This document shows positions 12,401-42,099 of a stretch of 64,000 bases of DNA, piece by piece. Location of the stretch: NCBI GenBank assembly GCA_009760855.2, contig WPIO01000008.1:11056501-11120500 (forward strand), in the 5' to 3' direction. The first letter of the stretch is position 1. Every line of letters starts with the position of its first letter. The notes beneath the pieces were generated by a model that saw only the letters and a list, made by a program, of their open reading frames with translations, made no database searches and had not been told where the DNA came from. Origin of the DNA: Cristatella mucedo. Lineage: Eukaryota; Bryozoa; Phylactolaemata; Cristatellidae. The position numbers and the translations under genes are program-made.

Positions 12401-12980
12401 GGTTTCCTTCGACGTCCTAGTTTCAGCGACGGTACTTACGCTCTTCGCGCTTCGGGCGCGGCGCTGCCCATTAGCGGCTCTTAGCGAGCCGCAGGCGTCG
12501 GGAGCTGTCCTTAGCGCGGCGACTCGCCATTTCCTGGAATTGAGTGAAAGCAAGCCCCTCTGGCTTGGCGGTTGGTTGGTGGGTCTTCTGGCGGAGGATC
12601 GCGCAAGTCTGCCTCGCAGACGCGCTGGGACGACAGCAGAGCTGCCAGCAGATGGACAGATGCTCACGAGAACAAGCGAGAGACGCTCCCCAATGCGACT
12701 CCCCAATGTTAAGACGGCGAGGTCTCGCTGGCACTGGCCCGGAATCTGTGACTACGATTATCCTCCGTAGGCCATCAGCAAAGCCACTTACGCGGTCGGT
12801 CGGGAGACTAGCTGTCTAGGCACGCCGTCTAGGCCTTCATTTCTAAGCAGATGGCACGCGCAGCTATATGTGCGCTTTGATCCCTCGCTTACTTCCAGGG
12901 CGGCAAAATCTCCCAGCTCCCTTTTCGGAAAGTACTAATAACATTAGCACCTAGCTGGCAACAAGCTTTCTCAAATAAAT
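12401..12980. other. GC-rich block without recognisable gene
   Basis: Open on both strands for about 115-125 codons at 12393-12770, but the translations show no domain and the two strands are equally open, as expected of CpG-rich DNA. Nothing recognisable lies at 12830-12980. Confidence 0.35.
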
Positions 12981-12984
12981 GTCA

Positions 12985-13830
12985 ATAGAACCAACTTTCG
13001 AGTTATAGACAAACCAGGTGTTACTCAGAAATGAGGGAATTCATTCCTCAAAATGGGCTCGGCCTGCCTATCTCCAATAGCATCAGCTAGAAATGTAAAT
13101 GTCCTGTTCCAAAGTGACCTTTCACTAGACGAACAAATCAGCAGCACACTAAAGTCTGCTAGAGATATCATATCTAAGTTGGTCCGGGTATTTGTGACGT
13201 CCCGTCGCGACTTCTGTAACTCACTATTGGCGGACTTCCGGCCTGCGAAATAAGGCACGTGCAATTGGTGAACAACTCAGCTGCAAGGTGTGTCTGTCCT
13301 GAACGTAGCAGCTCACGCTACAATCCTTTACACAGACCTGCACCGGCATTCCATCAAATAGCACTAGGACATCAAGGTTCTGTCACTCATTTGATGTCCC
13401 CTCATTCTCGTGCTCCAACCTACCTATCCGACGTACTTTCCGATCATGCTAGGCATCGTACTACCCACTCTTCTGACACATGTCGGTTAACTGTGCCTCG
13501 AACATACCTCAAATCCTCTGGAGACGGTGACTTTCGTTCGTAGGCTTCAAAAGCCTGGCACTCACTTCCGAATAAGATGGCGAAATCTCCCGGACTAGCG
13601 GCACGTAGAAACAGCAATTAGAAATTTAACTGCTCCTCGCAGCATTTGCTGGATCCGTGTGACGAACTGTCGTGCGCTTGTCTACGCGTGCACGCTGTGC
13701 ATGCTATCTCTAGCCGTTTGACGTGCTTTCTTTGTAACGTAGGTAAAGCGCTTAGAAAGAGATCAATTTCTCTGAGAGTGCTGCGCAAGTGTCTCATTGT
13801 TATTATTACTATTAATATCAAGTGTCAAGA
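12985..13830 (+). mobile_element. L2-clade LINE 3' fragment, degenerate
   Basis: The translated pieces match the C-terminal third of the 5320-7290 element: NVLFQSDLSLDEQISS, then QLVNNSAARCVCPERSS. They are followed by a tail GTAAAGCGCTTAGAAAGAGA and ATT-rich DNA. Several frameshifts are present and the RT catalytic region is missing. Confidence 0.8.
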
Positions 13831-13849
13831 TAGGAAACTATAGCAATTC

Positions 13850-14093
13850 TCTAATTTTCAAGACCGACGCTCGGACCTTTGTCGCTCAGAGGCTCTTGTT
13901 TAAGCGCTCGTACCACTCGGCTTTAAAGCTAGAACGGCTTGAGCCGCTCCCACTTCCCTGAATCGCGCGTGAGCGCGCGCTCCGTCGCTAAGCGATTTCA
14001 AGCGAGTCTGCCGCCGTCACTGCAGTTTCCCGCATCTGATCGGACGTCGAAACAAACTTAAATTTATTAGACCCCAACACCCGAGCGAAGCCG
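13850..14093. other. Short GC-rich non-coding segment
   Basis: No recognised gene or repeat between the L2 tail and the GA microsatellite. Confidence 0.4.
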
Positions 14094-15460
<1,367 letters not shown>

Positions 15461-15743
15461 ATAAGAGGGGGAAAAGGATAATACGAAACGACGACAGCCA
15501 CGCCCGAACCGGTCACTTGGCATGGCATTTCTCTTTAAATCTTTTTGAAGCGCCATTATCGTTGCGCGCGTCCTATTTCTTATCTTCCGGATCCGGCTGA
15601 GCTGGCCTGCCGCTCGTTCGCTCCTTGGCGCAGGCGATTGCGGCGGCGGCGGCGGCAGCGGCGGACCTGATAGAAATGCGCGCACCTGCCGGCCGGCGGC
15701 GCTGCATTTGCGGCGTCGGCCGCTCGACGGCGCCGCTCCGTCG

Positions 15744-32779
<17,036 letters not shown>

Positions 32780-33009
32780 CTGCAAAAAGAAAGCCTTAAA
32801 TGTACGATCACAATGGGCATATCTTGAATGAATGATTTCCCTTACGGTATATGGCCATGAATGACTAGATGTCATGCTTGCTCGGTGCAGGTTCTATGGT
32901 TCACTGTGTACCTAATCAACACTGAAGTGGTGCGCGGAAAAGCACAGATGGAAAGTCATTACCGACAGTAATATAGCAGCACAGCAATGTAGAGCCAACA
33001 TGGCCATTG

Positions 33010-34215
33010 GCCACATAATAATAATATTAATAATTTTACATTTGAATAGCGGCTTCAGGGCGCTGAATCTCGCTCTTTAGGCAATTTACAGATTATGCGT
33101 ATGAAACATTACCAACTGCTTGGTGGTAACATCCGCAAGCAGCAGGTGTTGGGTAAGCAGAGGTACACCCACACGAAAAAAATGTCAAAGACTCACTAAA
33201 TGCTGTAATACAAAGATTCATTTTAAGCCTCTGTATAAATGTCGTCATGCCAGGGGACGCTGTGACATGCGTCCGTAGTGAGATCCACGCTTTGGGAGCA
33301 TAGAAACTAAAGGCACGGCCTTCATAGGGTTTTGGGGCTCGTACGCGGTATGGCTAAACGATTCGAGCTAGAACAGCGGGTTGTACGATTCTTCGCCTAG
33401 TGGGGGAGTACTTCTGATAGGTAGGCTGGGGCCAGACAATGAAGGACCTACAAATAACTGAGAGAACCTTAAATTCGATGCGCTGCTTGACTAGGAGCCA
33501 GTGCAGGTCGGCGAAAAATGGTGTGATGCTGCAATTGCGACGCTCACGACAGATGAGCCTAGCGGCAGAGTTTTGCACCAACTGTAAGCGTTTGATTGCA
33601 CACGTCGGTTGACTAGCAACCAGTGAGTGTCAGATGTCGAGACTGGATGTTAAAAACGCATCGACCGATTTAGATGTGGTATCCCTGCCTAAACATGCCC
33701 GAATTTTAGCAATGTTATGTAGCTGAAAGTCGGCAGACATGACTGCGGAGTTGATGTGGTCGTCTAATGAGAGGTCACTTTGGAACAGAACGCCAAGGTT
33801 TCGTGCAGATTCAACGGGAGATATGCTGGCAGAGCCAATTGTGAGCGTTAACCTTTTCAGTTTCTGAATCACACTTGGTTTGCCCATAACTAGTAAGTTG
33901 GTTTTTTTGTCATCGTTCAATTTAAGAACGTTTGCTGCCGTCCATGTGCGGATGTCATCAATGCATGCAGCAAGGGTGTGTAGAGAATACGACGTGCTCA
34001 GGGGGTGGGAGAAATCAAAGCCAAGGTATAACCGACTGTCGTCTGCATAGAAGTGAAAGCCTAGATTGTGCTTCGCGATCACATTGGCGAGAGGGAGACT
34101 ATACACTGTGAAAAGAAGTGGACCGAGCACAGAGCCCTGAGGTACCCAGCGCTTAAGTGGTTCTTCGGATCTAATGAGCACAGATGCACGATTTAGAAAT
34201 GCAGATTTCAATAAT
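33010..34215 (-). mobile_element. L2-clade LINE with a long preserved RT frame
   Basis: The reverse strand encodes about 190 uninterrupted codons (34211-33633) containing VPQGSVLGPLLFTVY, HFYADDSRLYL, DDIRTWTAANVLKLNDDKK and LGVLFQSDLSLDDH. The next frame has QNSAARLICRERR and ADLHWLLVKQRIEF, and the tail lies at 33010-33080 (ATT run, then the GCGC-type end). It is 5' truncated at about 34215, lacking the endonuclease and RT fingers. It lies in the intron just upstream of the PAN exon, in the same orientation as the gene. Confidence 0.85.
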
Positions 34216-34439
34216 GAAAACTATCTCCTTTACCTCCGCCAGGTCTTGGCCTTCACGATCTGGGTCGTGAATAGCAAGCACCTTACCCCGGGGCTAAGAC
34301 CCAGGTGCTGATGTTGGTAACAAAGACACCGCATTGACTAGCTGTAGATTCGATAAATTCTTATTTCAAAACTTCAAATCTAGAAAATAAGCTCCCGCCA
34401 AGTGTTAGAGCCTATCACTAAACAGAGCCCGTCTGTCAA

Positions 34440-35575
34440 GTGTATAGAGACCTCCTCACGAATGCTAACTTAAGTAGAGTATGTCAGCTAGATCTGCTGG
34501 ATCTTCCAGCAGAAATTGATTCGCTACCATGGTTCTTCCTGAGCACGAATCATCGCGCTCGAGTGTCGCTGGCACTGTACTGCTCAATGGTAGGCAACTG
34601 TAGGTCCTATCTCCGTGGAAGATCTCAGAGCAGCGATCTCAAAGGAATCATACGAGGAGCCTTTGCAGTAATGGCTACAGTAAGGACCTGTGCTCCGTCA
34701 ACTTCTTATTGACTATGCACTACCTCGATGCCTACCTTCAAGGTGGCCACGAGTGACCTAATCCTGAAATTCATCACCCAGTCAAAGAAGACCTTTAACC
34801 CTATTCCCACTTTCCTACTTCTACGATGCTTAGATATTCTGCTGCCATGCATAACTAACATGATAAATGTGTCCTTAGCGTCGGGTCATGTCCCTGAATT
34901 TTTCAAAAAGGCTGCTGTCAGGCCACTAATTAAGAAAGCTATGCTTAGACCAAGAGAATTTAAGCAGCTTCCGTCCAATCTCTCTTCTCCCGTTCCTATC
35001 AAAGACACTGGGACGACACTAGAACGCACATTAGGCAAAAAATCCTACAGCTAAGCTTCTCTGTCGCGAACATGTCAATTGCCACATTAAACCATTCCTT
35101 ACAGGCCTGAGTTGGCTCCCAATTGAAAAACGTGTCGACTTCATGGTTTTGCCGCTCACTTTAGGTAGGTTCTTCCGTTCACTAGCACAGGCTTTCCTAT
35201 CAGAACTACTTCCGAATCAAGCAATGCATCCTTAGGCCGAATCTGTACACCCAAGTTACTAAGCTGTGCATCTAGCCAACCCTAAATCTATTTGACAACA
35301 TGCCGTTAAGCTCAATGCTCTCAAAGCTTAGAATTCAGTCTCGAATGACGTTATGATATTCTATAACTTGAGGACATCTAGAGAGATGCTCAAAGCTCAA
35401 GCATTCCTAATAGTGTCTGCTGGTCACTGTGAATTGCCTGTTTCGTGCTTTTGTGTGCTGACACTGCTCATGTTATCACTAAAACAAATGACACTTTCTT
35501 TTCAACTTATTTATTAATGTGCCTAGAAAGGGATTTAGTTGTATACAGCTCCACATAAATGCTTCATTATTATGA
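34440..35575 (+). mobile_element. Rearranged L2-clade LINE fragments
   Basis: The order is scrambled. 34440-34650 matches the middle of the element (GNCRSYLRGRSQS equals FRSYLSGRLQS). 34730-35040 matches an earlier part (ITQSKKTFNPIPTFLLLRC, NVSLASGHVPEFFKKAAVR). 35060-35575 is the 3' end with GTGCCTAGAAAGGG. The catalytic YADD region is missing. This means two truncated copies, or one copy with inversion and deletion events. Confidence 0.75.
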
Positions 35576-37080
35576 TTAGCATCCGGGACCTGAAAATCGA
35601 GCACGGGCGGACATTAACCCACCCACCCACCCAAGACAATTCGGTCTATATGGCCACACCTCCACACGAACTGCTGTATAAGACTAAAGGTAGACACTGC
35701 CGGGTACTTGACTTTAGCCGGGTCATGGGCTACTGGGGAATCAATCTTGATGTATTGCTAGCCAGAAAATATTGGCCTAACGAAAATCACCTACCAAAGC
35801 CATTATTCTGCTCAGCTGGGTATCTTTTGGCTACACAAATAATTCAGTCGCAGGATCAGGCTCATAATCAGGCTGGGCATGCAGGGTCTCGGTACAACTT
35901 TTCGAATGGTCAAAAAAGCGCTGGCAATAGACTACGATTCAGCACTTAGCCGTACACTTCGTCAAAGATGCGTCGCTCTTTGGCAACTTTCCTCTGAAAT
36001 CAAGTCATGCACCGGATATCTGCCATATTCTAGGCATTGCTCAAGACCAAAAGCACAAACCAGTGTTCCAACACTTATTTTCTTTTAGAAGTGCTTTAAA
36101 AAGCTGCATTCATGGCCTCATGTTTACGCGATAGCCATTACTATAGTGATAATGCACAAACAAAGAACACTTTTTTGCTCTGTCCATCGAGTCAGGTCAT
36201 TCTGCCTAGAAAGTTTGGTTGTCTGACCCAGTCAATCTCCAAACTAGTGTCAGCAGCACTCAATAATACTGTGGCTCAACGCAGCTATGGGATGGAATTT
36301 AGGGGATAGTTACAATGACAAGGCCAATAATCATCCTGACAACAGTAGGGCTTTTACCCTAGACGAAATGCAGATCCTGAATAATCTAACAACTTGGTTT
36401 GAACAACACTACTACGGTGTAAATGAATAGCTCTCGGATCTTAGTCTATGGTAATTTGCTTGCACTTCACGGCCCATTACTACAATCAGGCTGGATGGCC
36501 GCAACGGCTCTTCGGCTGCTAAATAAATACGGTAGTTAAAGCAGCCAGCCCTAATTTGGTTTGTACTTAATTTTTTGATGGTGCACCTGGTGGTCTAATC
36601 CCAATCAAAGTCTTGTTGAAGGGTCGTGATATGGTTGAACAGGAAATGTGCAAGAGGCCAGCCTACCTTGACTCGTTTCTTTTTTGGAGAGTATTTACAA
36701 GCTATACAATATACGTTGCAACACTGTGATGTTCGAGTAATTACCACAGTACTACGCATGCAAGAGTTATTACCATAGTTATTAACAAGTAATTACCATA
36801 GTACTACGCATTCCTCTTCTTTCTATGTATCTATCTAGGCCATCCAGCCTCAAAGAAGTTTCTTCTGCTACTTAGTCAATCTCTTGAGCTGGCTTTTTAA
36901 ACACCGGGTGGAAGTGATAGGAACGGCTTCAAACCGACCAAACAACAGTCCTTCTGCCAGCAGGGCTTGCACCCTGGTCAAAAAGCAGGCTCTGAGAAAG
37001 TTAGTAACCGAATTCGAAATAAAGCAACATTATACTGATGCACATGGAAGAACAACAAGATATAAGCGTTAATATTTGTA
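35576..37080. other. Intron sequence with an unexplained 136-codon plus-strand frame
   Basis: A plus-strand frame at 35539-35949 reads through a CCCA-rich run into MATPPHELLYKTKGRHCRVL and GYWGINLDVLLARKYWP. I recognise no family and no splice sites frame it. The rest shows nothing identifiable. Confidence 0.2.
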
Positions 37081-37139
37081 ACGCCTCGACCGGCCTCTTG
37101 GCGGTGGTCGATTGCCACTACTTTGAAGGAGGATTCGTT

Positions 37140-37870
37140 TTAGGAAGCCAAACGAAAGGAAAAAGAGTTCACACATCCGACACCGGTGCAGGGCCCAAGT
37201 GAATCGTGTTTTGTGTGTGAGTTCATGCACGTAATTTTAACTCCACAAAGACGGAGATTAATGATAAATGAGTTTTCTTTGGTGCACCTAAAGCCGAAGA
37301 AACTATGCGTACCCAATGTAGCCAACAGACTTCAACCGAGAAAGTGAGAAGAATAGCGAAGTCACGAGGATAACCTGTGAAGTGATTAGCATTGAAGCGG
37401 CAAGTAAAGAAAGCTGAAAAGTTGTGCTGACTTCCAGATTAATGCCTTTTGGAAACAGTACAGGGAGAAATTTCATAGAGCAAGTATGAAGTAAAGTAGG
37501 TATGAGCGTAATAACCATCTAATTTAGTGCAGCCGCAGGGAAGTTTGCTGGCTTTAATGTTGTAATCTCGCGGTGTTTTTGTTCTTACAATGTAAGAGTT
37601 CTGCACCGTGTTGATGGGCATGTAGACAAGTATGCGAACGCAGATCTAGTAAGAAATGCTAGAATAGAAAGAGCTAGAGCAATTCTGGAAAATAAGCACA
37701 TTTGGCAGGTTTGCACATTTGGAAATGCTATGCCAGCGTGGCCAGGCTGCGCAGAGTCGAGGGAATGGTAGCGAAAGTTGTGGAAGTGGGAGTGAGCTCC
37801 ACGGTCTATGACTCGGGGAGCTAAAGCTTCCGCAAGCGCTGACAGTTGCTCAGTTAATTGATTGAGCAGC
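37140..37870 (-). mobile_element. Second LINE family, 3' portion
   Basis: The reverse strand encodes decayed RT C-terminal sequence (FFSLSRLKSVGYIGYA, with a preceding WNSLP-type region near 37790) and shares about 300 bp, nearly identical, with 46260-46575 in the opposite orientation. It corresponds in part to 48830-49115 (FSLLRETKSVGYRM). Confidence 0.6.
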
Positions 37871-37929
37871 TAACTGATCCTCGCAGGAAAATCTATAGGC
37901 ACAAGAAGGCTAAAGCTGGTGCAACAGGT

Positions 37930-38445
37930 CAGCTACGTGTTCAATATAAAATAGCCCAGCCTTCTCGCCGACCTGAGCTGGCTCCACATCAATGAGTGTA
38001 TAGACTTCAAATTCTTGTCACTCACTTTGCCATTTTATTTTAGGTCTTTTCAATATCTTGCTCTAGCCTACCTATATGAAGTCTTCCTTACTCAGGCTAG
38101 GCTCCCTACCATTTGCTGTACTGACTCTAACCGCTTGCTCTGCCTCCAACTAGTCTCGATACCTTCTGGAGATCGTGCCTATAGTTCGTATACTTCTAAA
38201 GCTTGTAACTTACTCCTGACGTAACGACATCTCCTAACTTTACGACATTTAAAAAGAATCTAAAACGCACCTTTCGCTCAGAGCATTTTTAGTGGGTCTT
38301 CGTGCATTGTCTCTTGTACGCTAAAACACATTCTGACACTGTGCATGCTATCACTCACCATATTGATCGACATGCTTCCTTTCAGGCTAGTTACAAAATC
38401 CCAGAGCTAAAGCCGTGTGCATCCTTTGCTGAAGCAGCTTCGATA
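37930..38445 (+). mobile_element. L2-clade LINE 3' fragment
   Basis: Encodes pieces of the RT C terminus (DLSWLHINECIDFKFLSL resembles DLHWLPVKQRIDFKVLSL) and continues to an AATAATAATAATAATT run, which abuts an oppositely oriented tail. Confidence 0.7.
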
Positions 38446-38625
38446 ATAATAATAATAATTGTTATTATTATTATTATACACTTGATACAGCACCCTCAGG
38501 GAACTCAATCTCTTTTCAGGCGCTTTAAATTTGCTGCAAAGGAAACACGACCGAATGGTGAGTGGTATCATGCTTGATAAACAACATGAATAACATGGTC
38601 AAGGGTGACATGCACTGGGTCAGCT
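38440..38625 (-). mobile_element. L2-type tail in opposite orientation
   Basis: Reverse complement reads ATGTTATTCATGTTGTTTAT, then CATTCGGTCGTGTTTCCTTT, AAAGCGCCTGAAAAGAGATT and GAGGGTGCTGTATCAAGTGT plus ATT repeats. This is almost the same as 7150-7290. It forms a tail-to-tail junction with the preceding fragment. Confidence 0.75.
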
Positions 38626-38639
38626 GGCTTTCGGATAAT

Positions 38640-39010
38640 CAATGGATTCAGAGTAAAGTTCTTACGCTGACCCACAAGGCCCGCCATGGCTTGGCTCCTT
38701 CATAGCTAGCTGAACTGCTGCACCAATTTCAGCATCCGCATGCCCTCACATCCTCAATTTACAATAAATTAGCTGATCCATTCTTGTGCTTGAAGGCCAT
38801 TGGTGACATAAGCTTTTGCTCTGCAGGTAATATATTGTGGAGCTCACTTCCATAATTCTTACACAAGACCTACTCTCGAGCTACCGATAGTGGCACATTA
38901 TTTCCACACGCTCTGAGATGCTGCCTCCATGCAACTTATTACCTCAACTGCCCTCTTGACTCGGCTTTGCTTCCAACTTTCTCCGAAGAATCCGAAAGGC
39001 AACAAAAAAA
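38640..39010 (+). mobile_element. Second LINE family, 3' fragment
   Basis: The plus strand encodes HKARHGLAPS, AGNILWSSLP and CCLHATYYLNCPLDSALLP, a decayed RT C terminus matching the reverse strand of 48830-49115 (CYFHATHYLNCLPDST). Confidence 0.6.
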
Positions 39011-39464
39011 TTTGCGACCAAACTAATCAATGAGAGACGATGCATTGGCGACTAGAGGCAAAATCCAGCAGTAAGTAGGCTGCTTAGCCCTTAGCCACGA
39101 ACTAGTTCTGTGCTATATAGCTTCTTTATTAAAACACCTGTACATCGAACGTTTGGTTTGGCCTTGAAATGCCGCGAGCCCAAACTGCTGGCTAGGCAAT
39201 GCATTCAACCGCATTGTCCTAAACAAAGTGACACCGCATCGCGCCATACAATGTCAGTCAATCGAGAGACTCCTGCTCAATCAATCCTTGGTTAGAGGTA
39301 GGTAAATTCAGTCCTAGCTAGACCAAAGATTAAGAACAGCTAGACTACAACAAAATGACTGCTCGTCTGTGAGAGGGTCCGTTTTCACTGGCAAAGCTCT
39401 GCGTTCAATCATGGAGCTAGATCCAAAACAATCCGAAGTGCCCTCTGATTCAGCAGTACATCCG

Positions 39465-39625
39465 CTGGCTAAGCCGCGATGGCCTAGGAGGTAAGGTGCT
39501 CGCTCTTCACGACCGGGGTCGTGGGTTCGAATCCTGCAGTAGGCGGTTCTTTTGGATGCCAATTGCAAGCGGTGATGACAGCAGTTTATGCTCTTCTGTC
39601 TCAAAACAAGTGAGGCTGCTAAATC
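39465..39625 (+). mobile_element. tRNA-derived SINE, family 2
   Basis: GATGGCCTAGGAGGTAAGGT head, GTGGGTTCGAATCCTGC B box, then AATTGCAAGCGGTGATGACA and AGTGAGGCTGCTAAATCAG. The A-box region has GAGG where other copies have TAGG. Confidence 0.8.
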
Positions 39626-40528
39626 AGTATTTTGTATATGTTTCTGATAATCATTAAAATAAGACTATTGATCACACACAGCTCGACAATAAATGAAAGG
39701 CCACCTACAAGTATTAGTATTTTCCCTAGCGGTATTCTAGAAACAGGCACCTCAGCTTTGCAGCTTTTACAGTTGACAAGCAGCCGTGATCATTATGCAG
39801 GTGTAAAAGCTCTTGCTGTGATAAATATGTTGCACTATGATTGGAATATAGTATTCGTATATGCACCTCTTAGTGGTTTAACGGGTAAGAGAAGCGGAAC
39901 CAATTTGAAGTTTCGCCACTAAAATGATCTCCACATAACAAGCTGTGAGACTGCAGAAAAGGCAACGCCCACACATGCCTGCCGGAGCGATCCGTGAGGC
40001 TACGATATTTATGAACAATGTGATATGTTAGTGAATCGACAAATAGTTGACTTATCAAATTCTGCCAGTATATGGCAGGATAGTTTTCACGGAAGGCATT
40101 TGCTTTGGAGACTGTGTAGCCATGGCGACGTGGCTCTCTTGATCGTCGAGCAAGGCGCTACAAACTCTCCATCAGCCGGATCCTTATCGGGGGGGGGACC
40201 CGACTTGTCTACGCACTACCGACGACTTGCCGCAGTTCCGGTCCAGTCCTTCCTTCCACCTGACTCCGACACGGCCGGTCACAGCGGGTGCACGGTCAGC
40301 TCGTTTGGTGCAGAGAGGCAGCGCGTAAGCACATCAAGCTGAGAGCGATATGCTGCTGCTTGGCCAGTAAAGCAGGCCGGCCACCTTACTAGCCCTATCC
40401 AAAGCCACCCCAAGGCAACCCGGACCTACTGCGGGGAGCCAAATTACAGCGCCACATTAGTGTGCAAATGCGTGGTAAAACCTCCCCATCGGAACTCGTG
40501 CAATCCGTGCATACGTACATGCACTCAC
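39626..40528. other. Intron sequence, possible unrecognised exon
   Basis: Contains GC-richer DNA at 40100-40350 with a plus-strand frame (PVQSFLPPDSDTAGHSGCTV) ending at GTAAGC, and a good minus-strand acceptor at about 39952. Neither can be tied to the receptor-like gene by phase. Confidence 0.2.
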
Positions 40529-40800
40529 GAATGCCAGCCACGGTGGTGCGATGACTTGTCCCCAAAGTACGATGTCAGAGGCAACGACGCTGCCCAGCAG
40601 CAGACCCTCGGCTGGCAGCCACGAGAGATTGACGCTGCTGCTTGGCTGCAGCAGCGGCAGTGGCGACACCGACGTGGCCTCGAATATCTGAGTGTTCCCA
40701 TTCGTAGCAAATAATGCTTCTGCTGTTTCCGTTGCAGTGACTGAAGATGCCGCCTCGGTAATATCCTGGAAGGGCTGAGCAGTTGATAGAGGAGGGAGCA
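40529..40800 (-). CDS. Probable upstream exon of receptor-like gene
   Basis: The acceptor TTTTGCAG precedes TGCTCCC, and the donor is GCATTC followed by GTGAGTGC. Open for 90 codons: LPPLSTAQPFQDITEAASS, then LPLLQPSSSVNLSWLPAEG and GQVIAPPWLAF, with a sequon at VNLSW. It starts with two codon bases and ends in phase 0. The PAN exon needs an upstream exon ending with one base, so at least one exon must lie between them. The Ser/Thr/Ala-rich start suggests a linker. Membership of the same gene is inferred from strand, splice sites and character. Confidence 0.55.
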
Positions 40801-40809
40801 CTGCAAAAA

Positions 40810-42095
40810 CAAAACAAGACATTTGCAGACTGTGAGTGGGTGAGCCGCATTGTGAGCAGGACAGACATAGGTTTTTTATGCGCATGCGAGTCTGCTGCCC
40901 GAATGAATATAATTCAAAGGGTTAAAATTAGACGATTTTAAAATGCAGCATTTTCAGTGTGGCAGCAACACTTTTTGTATTTCTCCTCAGCTAGACTGGC
41001 CGCCGGTGGCAGTAACGGTGAGTAAGACATGGGCGATAGATGATAAATGTTAACTCCGACGTGTGTGACGTTAGAAAACACTGGAGGACGATCGGAGGGA
41101 TATCGCAAGACTGGAAGTACCTAGCGATGTCATATCATGCGGCAGCCACATATCTCTGCTACTTCTACCCTGCTGCTTACCTGCGCCGCTTACTTTTACA
41201 TTGTGGAAAGAAGATGGAATAATTTGCCACTCGATGACCCTCAGCTGCTCAGGTGTACACCATTTAAGCTCTCATTATAGCAATGTATAAGCACGTTGCA
41301 TGTGCACCCCCTTTCGGAATAAGGTACTGTAAATTTCAATTTTTATTCTTGAGTATCAACTACCATGTTACAACTGTGTAGGCCATATAAGTAGAGAAAA
41401 TAGCTACCACTACTCACAAACTTTTCTGTGAGAGCACGTAAGTGGTATATTAAAAGCATGCTCATTTTCCGGAAGATTGCAAATGCAGATATGGCCAAAA
41501 GCCTTGGTGCCAAATTACAACTTCATATTTTTTGCATGAATTTCCTTTTACCCGATCAAGCCAGTAAAATATACTGCACAAAAACTCGCACAGTTATCGC
41601 AAAAACCTACAGCAATTAACCGTTTTATTTTTCTTCCTTGATATTTATACGCCAAGAGGCTTTTGAGCGTGACATTTATCATTTAATCCAAGCATCATTT
41701 TTTTAAATAAGTTACAACTAAATGTACCTTCCTTATTAATGCTTTTCGGCAATATTATTCTAACTGCAGTTTTCTAAAGCCCATCTATTCAGTTTAGTTC
41801 CAGCTGCATAAGTCGATACATAAATATCTGCATTTTCCCAAGATTTAATCAAGAAGCTGTGAGTATCTGGCAGATGCATTTTACTACTTCTGTAACTAGT
41901 TAATGAAGACTAGGGCAAAAAAAGACTCCATCCAAGCTTCTGCAAAGGTGTACAGGCTGTACTTAAGGCTTATTTTGCACGATCGTCTGGATCAGAGCAA
42001 AGGCAAGGCAACTGCCAAATGCGAGTGCCGCATGAAAGCCCTCGAAGATCAGATACGAAATGTTGGCACGAAATTGCTATACATTTTTTTTATTC
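40810..42095. other. Intron sequence, nothing recognised
   Basis: AT-rich, with no repeat family or coding sequence that I can name. Confidence 0.4.
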
Positions 42096-42099
42096 TTCA

